A stretch of 64,000 nucleotides of DNA from Hellea sp. Its GTDB lineage: Bacteria; Pseudomonadota; Alphaproteobacteria; Caulobacterales; Maricaulaceae. Position 1 is the stretch's first letter. Each line of letters opens with the position of its first letter. Positions 41,142-50,340 of this stretch are shown piece after piece. Under the pieces are notes generated by a model. It did no database searches. It was not told where the DNA came from and was given only the letters and a program-made list of their open reading frames with translations. Where the stretch lies: the NCBI GenBank assembly GCA_020629545.1, contig JAHDDC010000001.1, positions 118,722 through 182,721 of the forward strand, read 5' to 3'. The position numbers and the translations under genes were made by a program.

Positions 41142-41855
41142 ATGAATCAAGCTCTCAATATTCAGGACATCTTAAATGAGGTCCTTTCGAGCGGCAAGGA
41201 ATTGGCAGCTGAAGCTAAAGACAAAGCTAATGCATCCGGTGCTTTAGACAAAGGCAAAGAATTGGGCCTTAAAGGCGAAGATCTTTTAATCGAAAAGCTT
41301 GGCCTCGAAGATACTCCAAAAGTCCGCGAAGCTTTACGAAAAGGTGTCGGGACAGGAACGGCCGCCGGTGCTTTATTACTATTATTGGGATCCAAATCAG
41401 GTCGGAAGCTCGCAACGTTAGGCGGATTGGCAGGCCTTGGAACAATAGCTTATAAAGCCTATCAAAAAAACGGCGGCAAAATGCCAGCCAATTGGAAAGA
41501 TGAGGTAATCGGACTGATTTCAGGGCCAAAAGCCGAAACCAGGTCAGAAGCCATTCTAAGAGCAATGATTGCCGCGGCCAAAGCCGATGGCGATATTTCA
41601 GAAGCTGAAATGGCCTATATAAAGGAACATGACGAAGTTAATCTGGATGATATTCTAGATCAAGAATGTGATCCCCGTGCCATAGCCAAGCTCGCTGATA
41701 GTGAACAAGCCGAACGCGAGATTTATGCCGCATCATGCCGAATTGCCAATGGGCTCAGCGAAAAAGAACGGGATTATCTGGATGATCTAGCTATGGCGCT
41801 TCGGCTTGACCCAGAGCTAGCGGCTCGGATTGAGACTGACGTTCGAACCGGCTAA
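41142..41855 (+). CDS. DUF533 / TerB-like protein
   Basis: The 237-residue protein has an N-terminal helix-rich part, a Gly-rich hydrophobic stretch at about 70-100 (GTAAGALLLLLGSKSGRKLATLG-type) and a C-terminal TerB-like/DUF533 domain (SEAILRAMIAAAKADGDIS, EAEMAYIKEH and NGLSEKERDYLDDLAMAL). DUF533 proteins such as E. coli YebE are of unknown function; the family is often linked with envelope stress. Two ATGs are possible: 41130 and 41142; GGGGA before the second decides. It is divergent from the Ntn hydrolase. Confidence 0.82.
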   Translation: MNQALNIQDILNEVLSSGKELAAEAKDKANASGALDKGKELGLKGEDLLIEKLGLEDTPKVREALRKGVGTGTAAGALLLLLGSKSGRKLATLGGLAGLGTIAYKAYQKNGGKMPANWKDEVIGLISGPKAETRSEAILRAMIAAAKADGDISEAEMAYIKEHDEVNLDDILDQECDPRAIAKLADSEQAEREIYAASCRIANGLSEKERDYLDDLAMALRLDPELAARIETDVRTG

Positions 41856-41876
41856 CTATTCAGATTTGTACGCATG

Positions 41877-41903
41877 AAAAAAGGGTGCCATATTGGCACC
41901 CTT
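41877..41903 (-). terminator. Rho-independent terminator after the M43 protease gene
   Basis: On the minus strand, AAGGGTGCC and GGCACCCTT form a 9-base-pair stem over a short ATATT loop, with six T residues right after. The plus strand lacks a T tract, so it serves mainly the minus-strand gene at 41923. Confidence 0.88.
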
Positions 41904-41922
41904 AACTTTGAACGTTTGAATA

Positions 41923-42894
41923 TTACTTACGATATTGGATCGAAAGTGTATCAGCGCGGAATGATTGTCCGGCAGTGAATTCAAACATGCAGCTATCGTC
42001 TGTGTAATCCATGAAGTTGTAAATTGGATCCGGCTCACCACCCTTGCGGCAAGTATCACGTCCGACCGGGCAACCATAAGCTGGTGAACGCTCGGCCGCT
42101 GTATCAGAGACCAGATCGCCGCCGTTACAACCGCCTTGGAATGTGTGATATAGACCCAGCCAATGCCCTACTTCGTGTGTACCAGTATCACCCTCATTAT
42201 AGGGCGCAGCGGAACCACCAGGAACGCTAGCATTTAAGATTACAACACCATCCATCAATGGATCAGATGCGTAACTTGTGGGGAATGTCGCCCAACCTAG
42301 CAATCCACCGCCAACTGCATATGAATAAATATTTAGCGTAGCTGAGTCGCCTTGGCGCAATGCTGACTTCATAGCTCGCTCTGCGGCACTTCCTTGTCCA
42401 GCTGTATGCCAAGTCGAATTGTTCGTGTAAGTCGTTTCAATCAAATTAAACTGAAACGGTGTGGCTGTTCCGCCAGTTCCGCCAGCAAAGGCATTGTTAA
42501 GAACGGCCATTTGCGCGTCGACATCTGCTTGAGAGTCGCAGTTATTACCGGCGTCATCACAAATGACGTGGTAAACAGTGTCGAAAGTAACTGATCCAGC
42601 CGGACGAACTGTATCGCCACCGCCATCACCGCCGCCGTCACCGCCGCCATTGCCATTACCGCCACCTGGTCGATCAGGCTTTTTTGCATTGTTAATTCGC
42701 TTTTGGACTGCTTCATTGATCAATGTGATTTCGCGATCAGAAAGGTCGCGTGTTCCGCAGCGAAGGAAATTTGCGTTTCCGTTCGCATTTTCCCACCCCG
42801 ATTGATCTTGCGCCGTTGCTGGCAAGGATGAAATCATCCCGAACGCAAATACTGTGGACGCAGACAATGCGAGTTTTGTAGCAAACTTTTTCAT
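41923..42894 (-). CDS. Secreted M43-family zinc metalloprotease (pappalysin-like)
   Basis: The 323-residue protein has a signal peptide (residues 1-28), a Gly/Asp-rich linker at about 77-93 and a metzincin domain with the zinc site HEVGHWLGLYH at 240-250. The three histidines and the catalytic Glu241 are present, and NFMDYTDD supplies the Met-turn. Six cysteines after residue 250 may form disulfides. The M43 family includes pappalysin and cytophagalysin. It has GGGGA as ribosome-binding site. It is divergent from a lipoprotein with a Kazal domain. Confidence 0.92.
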   Translation of the reverse strand: MKKFATKLALSASTVFAFGMISSLPATAQDQSGWENANGNANFLRCGTRDLSDREITLINEAVQKRINNAKKPDRPGGGNGNGGGDGGGDGGGDTVRPAGSVTFDTVYHVICDDAGNNCDSQADVDAQMAVLNNAFAGGTGGTATPFQFNLIETTYTNNSTWHTAGQGSAAERAMKSALRQGDSATLNIYSYAVGGGLLGWATFPTSYASDPLMDGVVILNASVPGGSAAPYNEGDTGTHEVGHWLGLYHTFQGGCNGGDLVSDTAAERSPAYGCPVGRDTCRKGGEPDPIYNFMDYTDDSCMFEFTAGQSFRADTLSIQYRK

Positions 42895-43024
42895 AAGTTC
42901 CCCTGTTTTTATTGGTTTATGGAGCGGCAGGACGCCGATCCTCGGCCATTTCTAAAAAAAAGTTAACATGAATGTCTAGCAAAATCCCATCTTTGCGTTA
43001 AAAATGAGGCTAAGGAGAAGTCCA

Positions 43025-43390
43025 ATGAAGTTTTACTCTAAAGTGGCCTTAATTGGCACACTCATTTTGCTCAGCGGGTGCGCTCAAGGCGTTTCGGACA
43101 AGGATAGTTTTCCCAAAGAAACCCCCAATGTTAAATCCATGGCAGCGACCGGCGAAATGTGTGGCGGTATCGCTGGCATTCAATGCGCCTCGGAAAATGA
43201 TTATTGCCACACGACAATCGAAGCGCAATGCGGCGCGGCAGATCAGTCCGGCACATGTCAGACCAAGCCTCAAATGTGCACGATGCAATATGACCCGGTC
43301 TGTGGTTGCGACGGAAAAACCTACGGAAATGAATGTACCGCCAATGCAAAGGGCGTCAGCGCCGCATATAAAGGCGAGTGCAAACCATAG
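43025..43390 (+). CDS. Lipoprotein with a Kazal-type protease-inhibitor domain
   Basis: The 121-residue protein has a lipoprotein signal with lipobox LLSGC (Cys18) and a Cys-rich region. The last 45 residues form a Kazal domain with DPVCGCDGKTYGNEC and the closing Cys in KGEC; Kazal domains block serine proteases by inserting a reactive loop. The middle Cys-rich part (MCGGIAGIQCASENDYC) has no clear family and may be another disulfide-bonded unit. Start chosen by the AAGGAG site. It is divergent from the M43 protease, so the two share a control region of about 130 bases. Confidence 0.85.
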   Translation: MKFYSKVALIGTLILLSGCAQGVSDKDSFPKETPNVKSMAATGEMCGGIAGIQCASENDYCHTTIEAQCGAADQSGTCQTKPQMCTMQYDPVCGCDGKTYGNECTANAKGVSAAYKGECKP

Positions 43391-43426
43391 ACTTGCGCAA
43401 CGTCCCTGAGCAGATTAGGTAAGCGC

Positions 43427-44614
43427 ATGTTTCAGACGTTTTTTAGTGAGTTGCGCGCGGCAAAAATCCCCGTTTCAATCAGGGAATATTTAACGCTGCT
43501 TGAAGGCTTGGATAAAAACGTTGTTAGCGACAGTGTAGATGGATTCTACTACTTATCACGTACAGCACTCGTTAAAGACGAGCGAGATCTCGACAAATTT
43601 GATCAGGTATTTAGCCATGTCTTTCGGGGTATGGATTATCTGTCTGATATTTTTGGCATGGCCGAAGGTGAAATTCCGGCTGATTGGCTGCGAGCTATGG
43701 CTGAAAAATACCTCTCGCCAGAAGAAATGGCGGAAATCGAAGCATTAGGCGATTTTGACAAGATTATGGAAGCCCTAAGAGAACGGCTTGAAAATCAAGA
43801 TAAACGCCATGAGGGCGGAAATAAAAATATAGGTACTGCAGGAACATCCCCCTTTGGTGCCTATGGATATAATCCAGAAGGTATACGGATCGGCCAAAAA
43901 GAAGGCCGTCATGGAAAAGCCGTCAAAGTCTGGGATAAACGCCAATTCAAAAACTTGGATGGCGACAAAGAGATCGGCACTCGCAATATAAAAGTCGCGT
44001 TACGGCGCCTACGAAAGTTTGCTCGCGAAGGTGCGGTGGAAGAACTTGACCTCAACGAGACTATTCGGGGAACGGCAAAACAAGGCTGGCTGGATATTAA
44101 AATGCGACCGGAGCGCCGAAACGCGGTAAAGGTCTTGGCACTTTTTGATATTGGCGGATCAATGGATAGCCACGTCAAACAAGTAGAAGATTTATTCTCA
44201 GCCGCAAAGTCCGAGTTTAAACGCCTTGAATATTTTTATTTTCACAACTGTTTGTATGAACATGTCTGGAAAGACAATATACGGCGCATGCGTGAAGTGA
44301 CGCCAACATGGGATATTTTGCATAAATATCCGTCAGATTATCGTGTCGTTTTTGTCGGCGACGCGGCGATGAGCCCCTATGAAATTGCGGTCAGAGGCGG
44401 ATCTGTCGAACATTGGAATGACGAACCGGGCGCACTCTGGCTTCAAAGAGTTGTAGAAGTCTATCCGCATCTTGTCTGGATTAACCCAACACAGAAAAAA
44501 TACTGGCAATATTCGCAATCCACCCAAATGATCCAGGACATAATCGGGCCCGATCGCATGTTTCCAATGACGCTATCTGGACTTGAAAAGGCTATGAAAG
44601 AGCTCGCGAGATAA
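43427..44614 (+). CDS. CoxE-like VWA domain protein
   Basis: The 395-residue protein has a helical N-terminal part and a C-terminal VWA-type domain. The metal-site segment is FDIGGSMDSH (about 243-252), a DxGxS variant of the MIDAS motif. The rest resembles the CoxE/YeaD-type family that often works with a MoxR AAA+ ATPase, but no MoxR gene lies nearby. The role is unknown; it is likely cytoplasmic. A fair ribosome-binding site (AGG) precedes the ATG. Confidence 0.83.
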   Translation: MFQTFFSELRAAKIPVSIREYLTLLEGLDKNVVSDSVDGFYYLSRTALVKDERDLDKFDQVFSHVFRGMDYLSDIFGMAEGEIPADWLRAMAEKYLSPEEMAEIEALGDFDKIMEALRERLENQDKRHEGGNKNIGTAGTSPFGAYGYNPEGIRIGQKEGRHGKAVKVWDKRQFKNLDGDKEIGTRNIKVALRRLRKFAREGAVEELDLNETIRGTAKQGWLDIKMRPERRNAVKVLALFDIGGSMDSHVKQVEDLFSAAKSEFKRLEYFYFHNCLYEHVWKDNIRRMREVTPTWDILHKYPSDYRVVFVGDAAMSPYEIAVRGGSVEHWNDEPGALWLQRVVEVYPHLVWINPTQKKYWQYSQSTQMIQDIIGPDRMFPMTLSGLEKAMKELAR

Positions 44615-44686
44615 GCCTAATTGACCGTAAACGCTATCCTAAGGGTTTTCGCCTATATTCCGATAAAAATATTATAGGTGAAAATT

Positions 44687-45520
44687 ATGACGGGTAAGGA
44701 TAATACCGCGTTGACAGACGCGGAACAAAACGTTGATGCGTCTATTTATGATAAAAAACAGGTTATCGATTGGCGGATCAACCCGCGTTCATATGAGTTT
44801 TTAGGTACAGAGTTCCATCCTCTTGATCCTATACAGACGCTTAGCCGGGCCAAATGGATGACAACGGAAGAGCCTTTCCGTTATCTTGTGACCCCCAACG
44901 TTGATCATATTGTAAGATTGACCAAGGAGCCCGAAATATTCCAACCGCTTTATAAAGACGCTTGGTTATCGGTATGCGACTCTCGAATTTTAGAGGCACT
45001 GGCCAACAAATCCGGTATCCCCCTTAAAGCTGTTCCCGGCTCCGACCTAACCCAACAATTATTCGACAATGTTATTACAGAGGACGACACCATCACTGTA
45101 ATTGGAGCGGATACGGAGATTATAGACATTGTCAAAGAGAAGTATGGTTTATCCAAGGTCAACCATCATGAGCCCCCTATGGGACTTCGCCGGAAACCTG
45201 ATGCGGTAAAAGAATGCGCCGAATTCATTCGCGATAATCCCGCCCGGTATGTGTTTATCTGTGTCGGTTCCCCGCAACAGGAAATGGTTGCCAAAGCCGC
45301 CAAAGAACTTGATGGAACAGTTGGCCTCGGCCTATGTGTTGGCGCAAGTCTCGATTTCCTTGGCGGGCGAACCAAACGCGCTCCAAAGTGGATGCAGCGC
45401 ATTCGGATGGAGTGGTTGTTTCGATTGATGAGCGAACCCAAGCGCCTATGGAGACGCTACCTCATTGACGGTCCGCGCATTTTTGCGATCTGGCATCGCT
45501 GGTCAAAAGCCCAGACATAA
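44687..45520 (+). CDS. WecG/TagA/CpsF family glycosyltransferase (GT26)
   Basis: The 277-residue protein is a GT26 enzyme. These enzymes add ManNAc(A) or related sugars to polyprenyl-linked GlcNAc in making surface glycans. Visible family segments are TPNVDHIVRLT, VGSPQQEMVA and LGLCVGASLDFLGGRTKRAP, then a basic membrane-associating C-terminus (WMQRIRMEWLFRLMSEPKRLWRRY). The usual start is the ATG at 44687 with AGGTGA upstream; a GTG three codons before is the alternative. The neighbours do not form a polysaccharide operon. Confidence 0.93.
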   Translation: MTGKDNTALTDAEQNVDASIYDKKQVIDWRINPRSYEFLGTEFHPLDPIQTLSRAKWMTTEEPFRYLVTPNVDHIVRLTKEPEIFQPLYKDAWLSVCDSRILEALANKSGIPLKAVPGSDLTQQLFDNVITEDDTITVIGADTEIIDIVKEKYGLSKVNHHEPPMGLRRKPDAVKECAEFIRDNPARYVFICVGSPQQEMVAKAAKELDGTVGLGLCVGASLDFLGGRTKRAPKWMQRIRMEWLFRLMSEPKRLWRRYLIDGPRIFAIWHRWSKAQT

Positions 45521-45525
45521 GACAC

Positions 45526-45558
45526 AAAAAAGGCCGCCATAAAGGCGGCCTAATTTTT
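45526..45558. terminator. Bidirectional rho-independent terminator
   Basis: AGGCCGCC (45531-45538) and GGCGGCCT (45544-45551) form an 8-base-pair stem over a five-base loop. A run of A on the left gives T on the minus strand, and T residues follow on the plus strand at 45554-45558. It serves both the GT26 gene and the TonB receptor gene. Confidence 0.9.
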
Positions 45559-45572
45559 GTTTTTAGTTTAAG

Positions 45573-48287
45573 TTAGAAGTTATACCGTGCGGACACGCCG
45601 TAAGTTCTAGGCTGAGACGGATACGCATTAACAACGCCGAACTGGAAAACACCTGGGAAAAGTGTCGAGAAGTAACGATCATTGAATAGGTTACGACCCC
45701 AGACCTGAACCGTAAACTCATCATTGATTTCCAGACCCATAGATCCGTTCACGAGACTTTGCTCGCGCTCATCATAGCCTTCGAAAATAGTCCGTGCTGC
45801 AGGATTATAGAATGCCCCTAATCCAGGGATTGTCGCGGAAATATCAAGACTGTCAGGCGTTAAGTTTCTAGCTTGAGTGGCCGGACCTTCATATTGCCAA
45901 TCGGCGCGAATATACCCTGACATTCCATTATCGAATTCATGGCTATAAGTTGCACCGAGCGATAGGCTAACATCACTGACATTGTCAGGCTTTTCACCGG
46001 TTCGGTCGATTGGACCAGCCGGACCAGAAGCATTTCTAAAGTCCGTGAATTCTGGATCCAGTAACGTAGCGGCGGCATTGACCTTAAACCCGTCAAATAA
46101 TTCATACTGACCGTCAATTTCAATACCTTTAACACTGAGTTCCCCGGCATTTGTCAAAACAAATGACGAGCCGACAAACGCATTGGTTTGAAGCCCTTCA
46201 AACGTTTGATCAAAGAGTGCGATATTTAAGAAACCACCGTCAAACTTCGACTTCACACCAAGTTCGAACTGCAGAACTTCCTCTGGACCAGCATAACGTG
46301 TGCCTGGCGCAACATTTGGATGAACCGCAGATCCTAAAGCCGCAAAGTCGGATGCAAACGGGCGCGAGTCACGTGACAAATTCCACGAACTTGCTTTAAA
46401 CCCGGTTGAGGCAGATGCATAAACATTAAACGTGTCATTCAGCTGATAGGCTGCGCGAAGATTCCAAGTGATTTTATCATCGCGCGTACGCCCGTCCTCA
46501 ACATTGTTTGGGAACCCAACAAATGGCGGCTGAGTCTGAAAACCTTGAAGACCTAGGAACGGGTTTTGTGTTGGATCAGATAGATCCAATGCCGAAACGC
46601 CTGCTGTTACGGCACCCTGGAAACCTTGATAAGCCAAGTTCCCTGGCGCTGTTATACTGAGATCGTTCGGATCCAGGAAACAGGCAGGTGACATTGAAAC
46701 CAACCCAACATTGGTTGGAGTGAAGGGCAATGCACCAAATGGAGCGCCAGTTGTAGGATCAATACATGAACCTGCGAAAGCTGGGAAGTTTGCAGCCAAA
46801 CCGCCTAATACCAACGCATTAAAACCCGGAGCGCCTGCAAGGTCGAGACTTGAGAACAAATCAGGATTTACAGTATCGCCTGATACTTTCTTCTTATCAT
46901 TCGTATAGTTAAGTCCCGCTGTTAGAGTCAGACGATCACTAACTTCATAGTCTGCCGTTCCAAAGAAGGAATAGGCTGTGTTATCCTGTTCAAAACTTTC
47001 AACAATGGTCACATCCCCATTTGCAAGAGTCCCAGGAGCGATGCCGTTAGCGGCTTCGACAACGCCAAGTACTTCCGGGCCGCCTGCTAGGAAATCAATG
47101 TAAGGACGAAGCGCGGCGCCATAATCAAGCGTAGAGCCCTGGCTCACCTCTTCGAGGAATAAAAACCCGCCTAACATCCAGCTCAGTGCGCTGTCAGAAT
47201 TCGATGAAAACCGTAATTCTTGCGTGATTGTATCGACACCTAGTGTAGACGAGACGCCATCAAGCATGGCCGTACGGCTATAGTCGGCATCTGATAGATA
47301 AAAACTGTCATTATTTCTGATCGAAGAAATTGAAGTTACATCGAAACCATCAAATTCAGCGTCAACATGGAAAGACAAACCGTAGTCTTCGATTTCATTA
47401 ATTGAGTCAGAATTTTGGAATGTCGTGTAGGAGAATGGATCAGCTACAGATGCGGTTGCAGGTGTTGGTAATCCGCTCAGCAATTGGAAAATTCCGCTGA
47501 CAGGCCCGGCTACAACATTGGTTACGCCGCAGCACTTTTCGTCGATTTCGGAGTAATCACCAATAAGGCGGAATTTTAAATTATCAGAAGGCTCGTATAA
47601 AAACTGACCTCGGACATTCCATCTGTTACGGTCATTTGTGTCTGAAAGATTAGGATCAGCACTTTCAAAATATCCATCGCGCTTGTTTATGCTACCACCG
47701 AGACTAAAGGCAGTTGTGTCAGAGCCGCCTAGGCTATTGGAATAATAACCTTTCAGGATTGTCTGATTGTAGTTCCCATAAGTCGCTTCAACATAACCAT
47801 CTTGCTCATATGAAGGCTCCGCGGTTACGACTGAAATAACACCCGCAGACGCGTTCTTACCAAACAATGTCGACTGTGGTCCTTTGAGAACCTCGACACG
47901 CTGCAGCTTTGGAAGGTCATTTACCCGTGCTGACGACCGCGAACGATACACGCCATCAACGAATACACCAACTGATCCCTCGATACCGCCATTATTCGCG
48001 CCATTACCCGAACCTCGGATAATGAAGTTCGAGTTTTGTGTACTTTGAAGCTGATTGACCCGCAGTGATGGAACAACACTTTGCAGATCGTTGATATCCA
48101 GGATTTTAGCCCGATCGATTGTTATAGCGTCCGTAACGGTTACGGCGATCGGTGTTTGTTGCAACGTCGTCTCACGCTTTGTCGCTGTAACGATGATTTC
48201 ATCATCGACATCTTGTGCATAGGCTGGTGCGCCTATCGCCATCGCGGTCACAAGTGATGTGGTCATTAGGTAGGATTTTTTGAACAT
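45573..48287 (-). CDS. TonB-dependent outer-membrane receptor
   Basis: The 904-residue protein has a signal peptide (cleavage near AYAQ|D), a TonB-box-like segment DEIIVTATKR, a plug domain (VPSLRVNQLQ, then VFVDGVYRSRSSARVN and RVEVLKGPQSTLFGKNASAGVI) and a 22-strand barrel with large extracellular loops. The C-terminal GVSARYNF ends in Phe as most barrels do. It belongs to the iron-complex receptor superfamily; the substrate is unknown and no transport or regulator genes adjoin it. The ATG with GGGGAAAA before it was chosen over a longer frame. It is divergent from the RluD-like gene. Confidence 0.94.
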   Translation of the reverse strand: MFKKSYLMTTSLVTAMAIGAPAYAQDVDDEIIVTATKRETTLQQTPIAVTVTDAITIDRAKILDINDLQSVVPSLRVNQLQSTQNSNFIIRGSGNGANNGGIEGSVGVFVDGVYRSRSSARVNDLPKLQRVEVLKGPQSTLFGKNASAGVISVVTAEPSYEQDGYVEATYGNYNQTILKGYYSNSLGGSDTTAFSLGGSINKRDGYFESADPNLSDTNDRNRWNVRGQFLYEPSDNLKFRLIGDYSEIDEKCCGVTNVVAGPVSGIFQLLSGLPTPATASVADPFSYTTFQNSDSINEIEDYGLSFHVDAEFDGFDVTSISSIRNNDSFYLSDADYSRTAMLDGVSSTLGVDTITQELRFSSNSDSALSWMLGGFLFLEEVSQGSTLDYGAALRPYIDFLAGGPEVLGVVEAANGIAPGTLANGDVTIVESFEQDNTAYSFFGTADYEVSDRLTLTAGLNYTNDKKKVSGDTVNPDLFSSLDLAGAPGFNALVLGGLAANFPAFAGSCIDPTTGAPFGALPFTPTNVGLVSMSPACFLDPNDLSITAPGNLAYQGFQGAVTAGVSALDLSDPTQNPFLGLQGFQTQPPFVGFPNNVEDGRTRDDKITWNLRAAYQLNDTFNVYASASTGFKASSWNLSRDSRPFASDFAALGSAVHPNVAPGTRYAGPEEVLQFELGVKSKFDGGFLNIALFDQTFEGLQTNAFVGSSFVLTNAGELSVKGIEIDGQYELFDGFKVNAAATLLDPEFTDFRNASGPAGPIDRTGEKPDNVSDVSLSLGATYSHEFDNGMSGYIRADWQYEGPATQARNLTPDSLDISATIPGLGAFYNPAARTIFEGYDEREQSLVNGSMGLEINDEFTVQVWGRNLFNDRYFSTLFPGVFQFGVVNAYPSQPRTYGVSARYNF

Positions 48288-48475
48288 ATTTTCCCCAAAT
48301 GTAAAAGAGTTAGTTTTGGTATTCTCTCCCGCGACCATTGAAAGGCCACGATTTTATATATTCGGGGTAGACCTTTAAGCGCGCAGGTTCAAGTAGGACT
48401 ATGCAATTTTTAGAATATGTTGCTAATTCGCCACAATCATTTGTTTTGCATCGTAATTCCCTTTAGGACAACAAC

Positions 48476-49513
48476 ATGATGACTGAGCAGGACCATTGTT
48501 TTATACCGGATTTAGAAGACGCCGGAAAACGTATCGATAAATGGCTTTCAGAGAATTCGGAGCTATCACGCACACGTATCCGCGTCTTGATCGAATCTGG
48601 GCAACTTTTGATCGGCGATCGAATTCTGGACAATCCCTCTGCTAAAGTCATTGCCGATCAGGAATACACTTTAACTGTGCCGCCGCCTATCGAATCCGAA
48701 CCAAAGGCCGAAAACATACCCCTCAATATTACTCATGAAGACGATGATTTAATTGTCGTACACAAACCAGCGGGAATGACAGTTCATCCGGCCCCCGGAT
48801 CGCCGTCAGGAACGCTTGTTAATGCCTTACTGTATCATGCTAAGAGCAGTCTGTCCGGAATTGGCGGAGTTTTACGCCCAGGAATTGTACACCGCATTGA
48901 TAAGGACACCTCAGGCCTTCTTGTTGTCGCTAAGAATGACAGGACCCATCAACACCTATCGCGACAATTCGCTAAACATACGGTAGAGCGCACATATCAT
49001 TGCTTTGTCAGAGGCGTTCCGAAACCAAAACAGGGCCGAGTCGAAAGCCGGCTGGCCAGATCTCCACACAATCGCAAGAAACAGGCCGTTGTCAAAAACA
49101 CCTGGCAAAACATGGAGGCGTCCGAACATGGCAGACATGCTGTTACAAATTACGCCTTTGTGACGGGATATGGTCAAATGCCAAAGGCATCGCTGGGCAC
49201 GCCGCGATTCTCAAAAGTAACTTGTCAGCTTGAAACAGGCCGAACTCATCAAATCCGTGTACACATGGCGCATCTTGGATGCCCGTTGGTTGGTGATCCC
49301 TTATATGGGAAACATCGCGGCTTTAAGAATGCCAAAGACGATGGCGAGCTTGCCGTGCAGTCCTTTTTAGGATCATTTCGCCGCCAAGCTTTGCATGCCA
49401 AATCTCTAGGTTTCATCCACCCTATATCCAAAGAACACTTGAGTTTTGATAGCGATCTACCATCAGATTTGATTGAGCTTGAGAATTTACTATCGAATTT
49501 ACCCGGATCATAG
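48476..49513 (+). CDS. RluA/RluD family pseudouridine synthase
   Basis: The 345-residue protein has an N-terminal S4 RNA-binding domain (about residues 15-70) and the catalytic core HRIDKDTSG at residues 139-147, with Asp142 as nucleophile. The VHKPAGMTVHP and QLETGRTHQIRVHMAHLG segments are the other family blocks. RluD makes pseudouridines in helix 69 of 23S rRNA; the S4 domain makes this group likely, but RluC-type function is not excluded. AGGA lies 7 bases before the ATG. Confidence 0.92.
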   Translation: MMTEQDHCFIPDLEDAGKRIDKWLSENSELSRTRIRVLIESGQLLIGDRILDNPSAKVIADQEYTLTVPPPIESEPKAENIPLNITHEDDDLIVVHKPAGMTVHPAPGSPSGTLVNALLYHAKSSLSGIGGVLRPGIVHRIDKDTSGLLVVAKNDRTHQHLSRQFAKHTVERTYHCFVRGVPKPKQGRVESRLARSPHNRKKQAVVKNTWQNMEASEHGRHAVTNYAFVTGYGQMPKASLGTPRFSKVTCQLETGRTHQIRVHMAHLGCPLVGDPLYGKHRGFKNAKDDGELAVQSFLGSFRRQALHAKSLGFIHPISKEHLSFDSDLPSDLIELENLLSNLPGS

Positions 49514-49596
49514 CTTTCAATTCTGCGAATTCGATTTGTAACATCCTACTTTCCTGTTATCCTATGGCATAATTATAAGCAGATGGGGATTTAGCG

Positions 49597-50244
49597 ATGA
49601 AAAAAGTATTTTTTGTTTTTGGCGCTTCGATTTTGTCGACAACTTTGTTGACAGCACCGGCCAATGCTCAGCCCGGCGCATTTGAGATCAGCGCTGGCGG
49701 CGTTGTATTTGATGACTCTAATTTTATGGGAGTTATAGGCCGGATTGGTTACACTCAACCAGTCTTTGACAATACGTTTGCTATTGGCGTCGAGGGCGAA
49801 GCTGGCTTTGGTTTGTCTAAATTTGAGATATCGGATATTCTAGTTCTGACCGATGGCAATAATAATTTTACAGATGTTCAAGTCGATCAATCCGTAGAGA
49901 TATCTGATTCTTTTGGTGGGTATTTCATCGCCAGAACCCCAATCACGTCTAAGTTTGGTGTCATCGGGCGCATAGGATATCGAACGACATCTTTCGCCGC
50001 CCAGCGCGAAATCGAGTATGTAGACCCTAACGTTGATCCTGAAATATTCCCAGAATCGTCCTTGGACCGGTTTCGCCAAAACTTGGACGGGAAGTTCGAA
50101 GGCTTATCGGGCGGGGTCGGAATTGAATATGCCTTTAATCGTAAAAGCGCCATCAGATTTGACGCGACTTATGTTGACAAACAAGATATCGAAATCACTG
50201 AAGGTAATACTTGGGTATCTATTGTTTACGCCCGACGTTTTTAA
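49597..50244 (+). CDS. Outer-membrane beta-barrel protein (OmpA/OmpW-like barrel)
   Basis: The 215-residue protein has a signal peptide (residues 1-24, cleavage after ANA) and a series of short amphipathic strands such as FGVIGRIGYRTTSF, with the C-terminal WVSIVYARRF ending in Phe, the typical barrel closure. It resembles the small 8-stranded barrel porin-like group, with no more precise family. Its role is unknown. It lies between the RluD-like gene and rpoH. Confidence 0.75.
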   Translation: MKKVFFVFGASILSTTLLTAPANAQPGAFEISAGGVVFDDSNFMGVIGRIGYTQPVFDNTFAIGVEGEAGFGLSKFEISDILVLTDGNNNFTDVQVDQSVEISDSFGGYFIARTPITSKFGVIGRIGYRTTSFAAQREIEYVDPNVDPEIFPESSLDRFRQNLDGKFEGLSGGVGIEYAFNRKSAIRFDATYVDKQDIEITEGNTWVSIVYARRF

Positions 50245-50340
50245 AGCCCAATTGGTTTCTTAGATAAGCTTTCAAAAAAAATCCTGTTTGCAGCTTTATT
50301 TCTTCGTTTTCGTTCCTATATGGTCCGTTCTGGAGGGTTT

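Noticed and set aside
42601..42672. GC-rich short tandem units
   Set aside because: These encode the Gly/Asp linker of the M43 protease and are low-complexity coding, not a CRISPR array.
48401..48466. Short frame of 21 codons just upstream of the RluD-like gene
   Set aside because: AGGA is only 2 bases from its ATG, and the frame is too short to tell from chance; no leader-peptide features.
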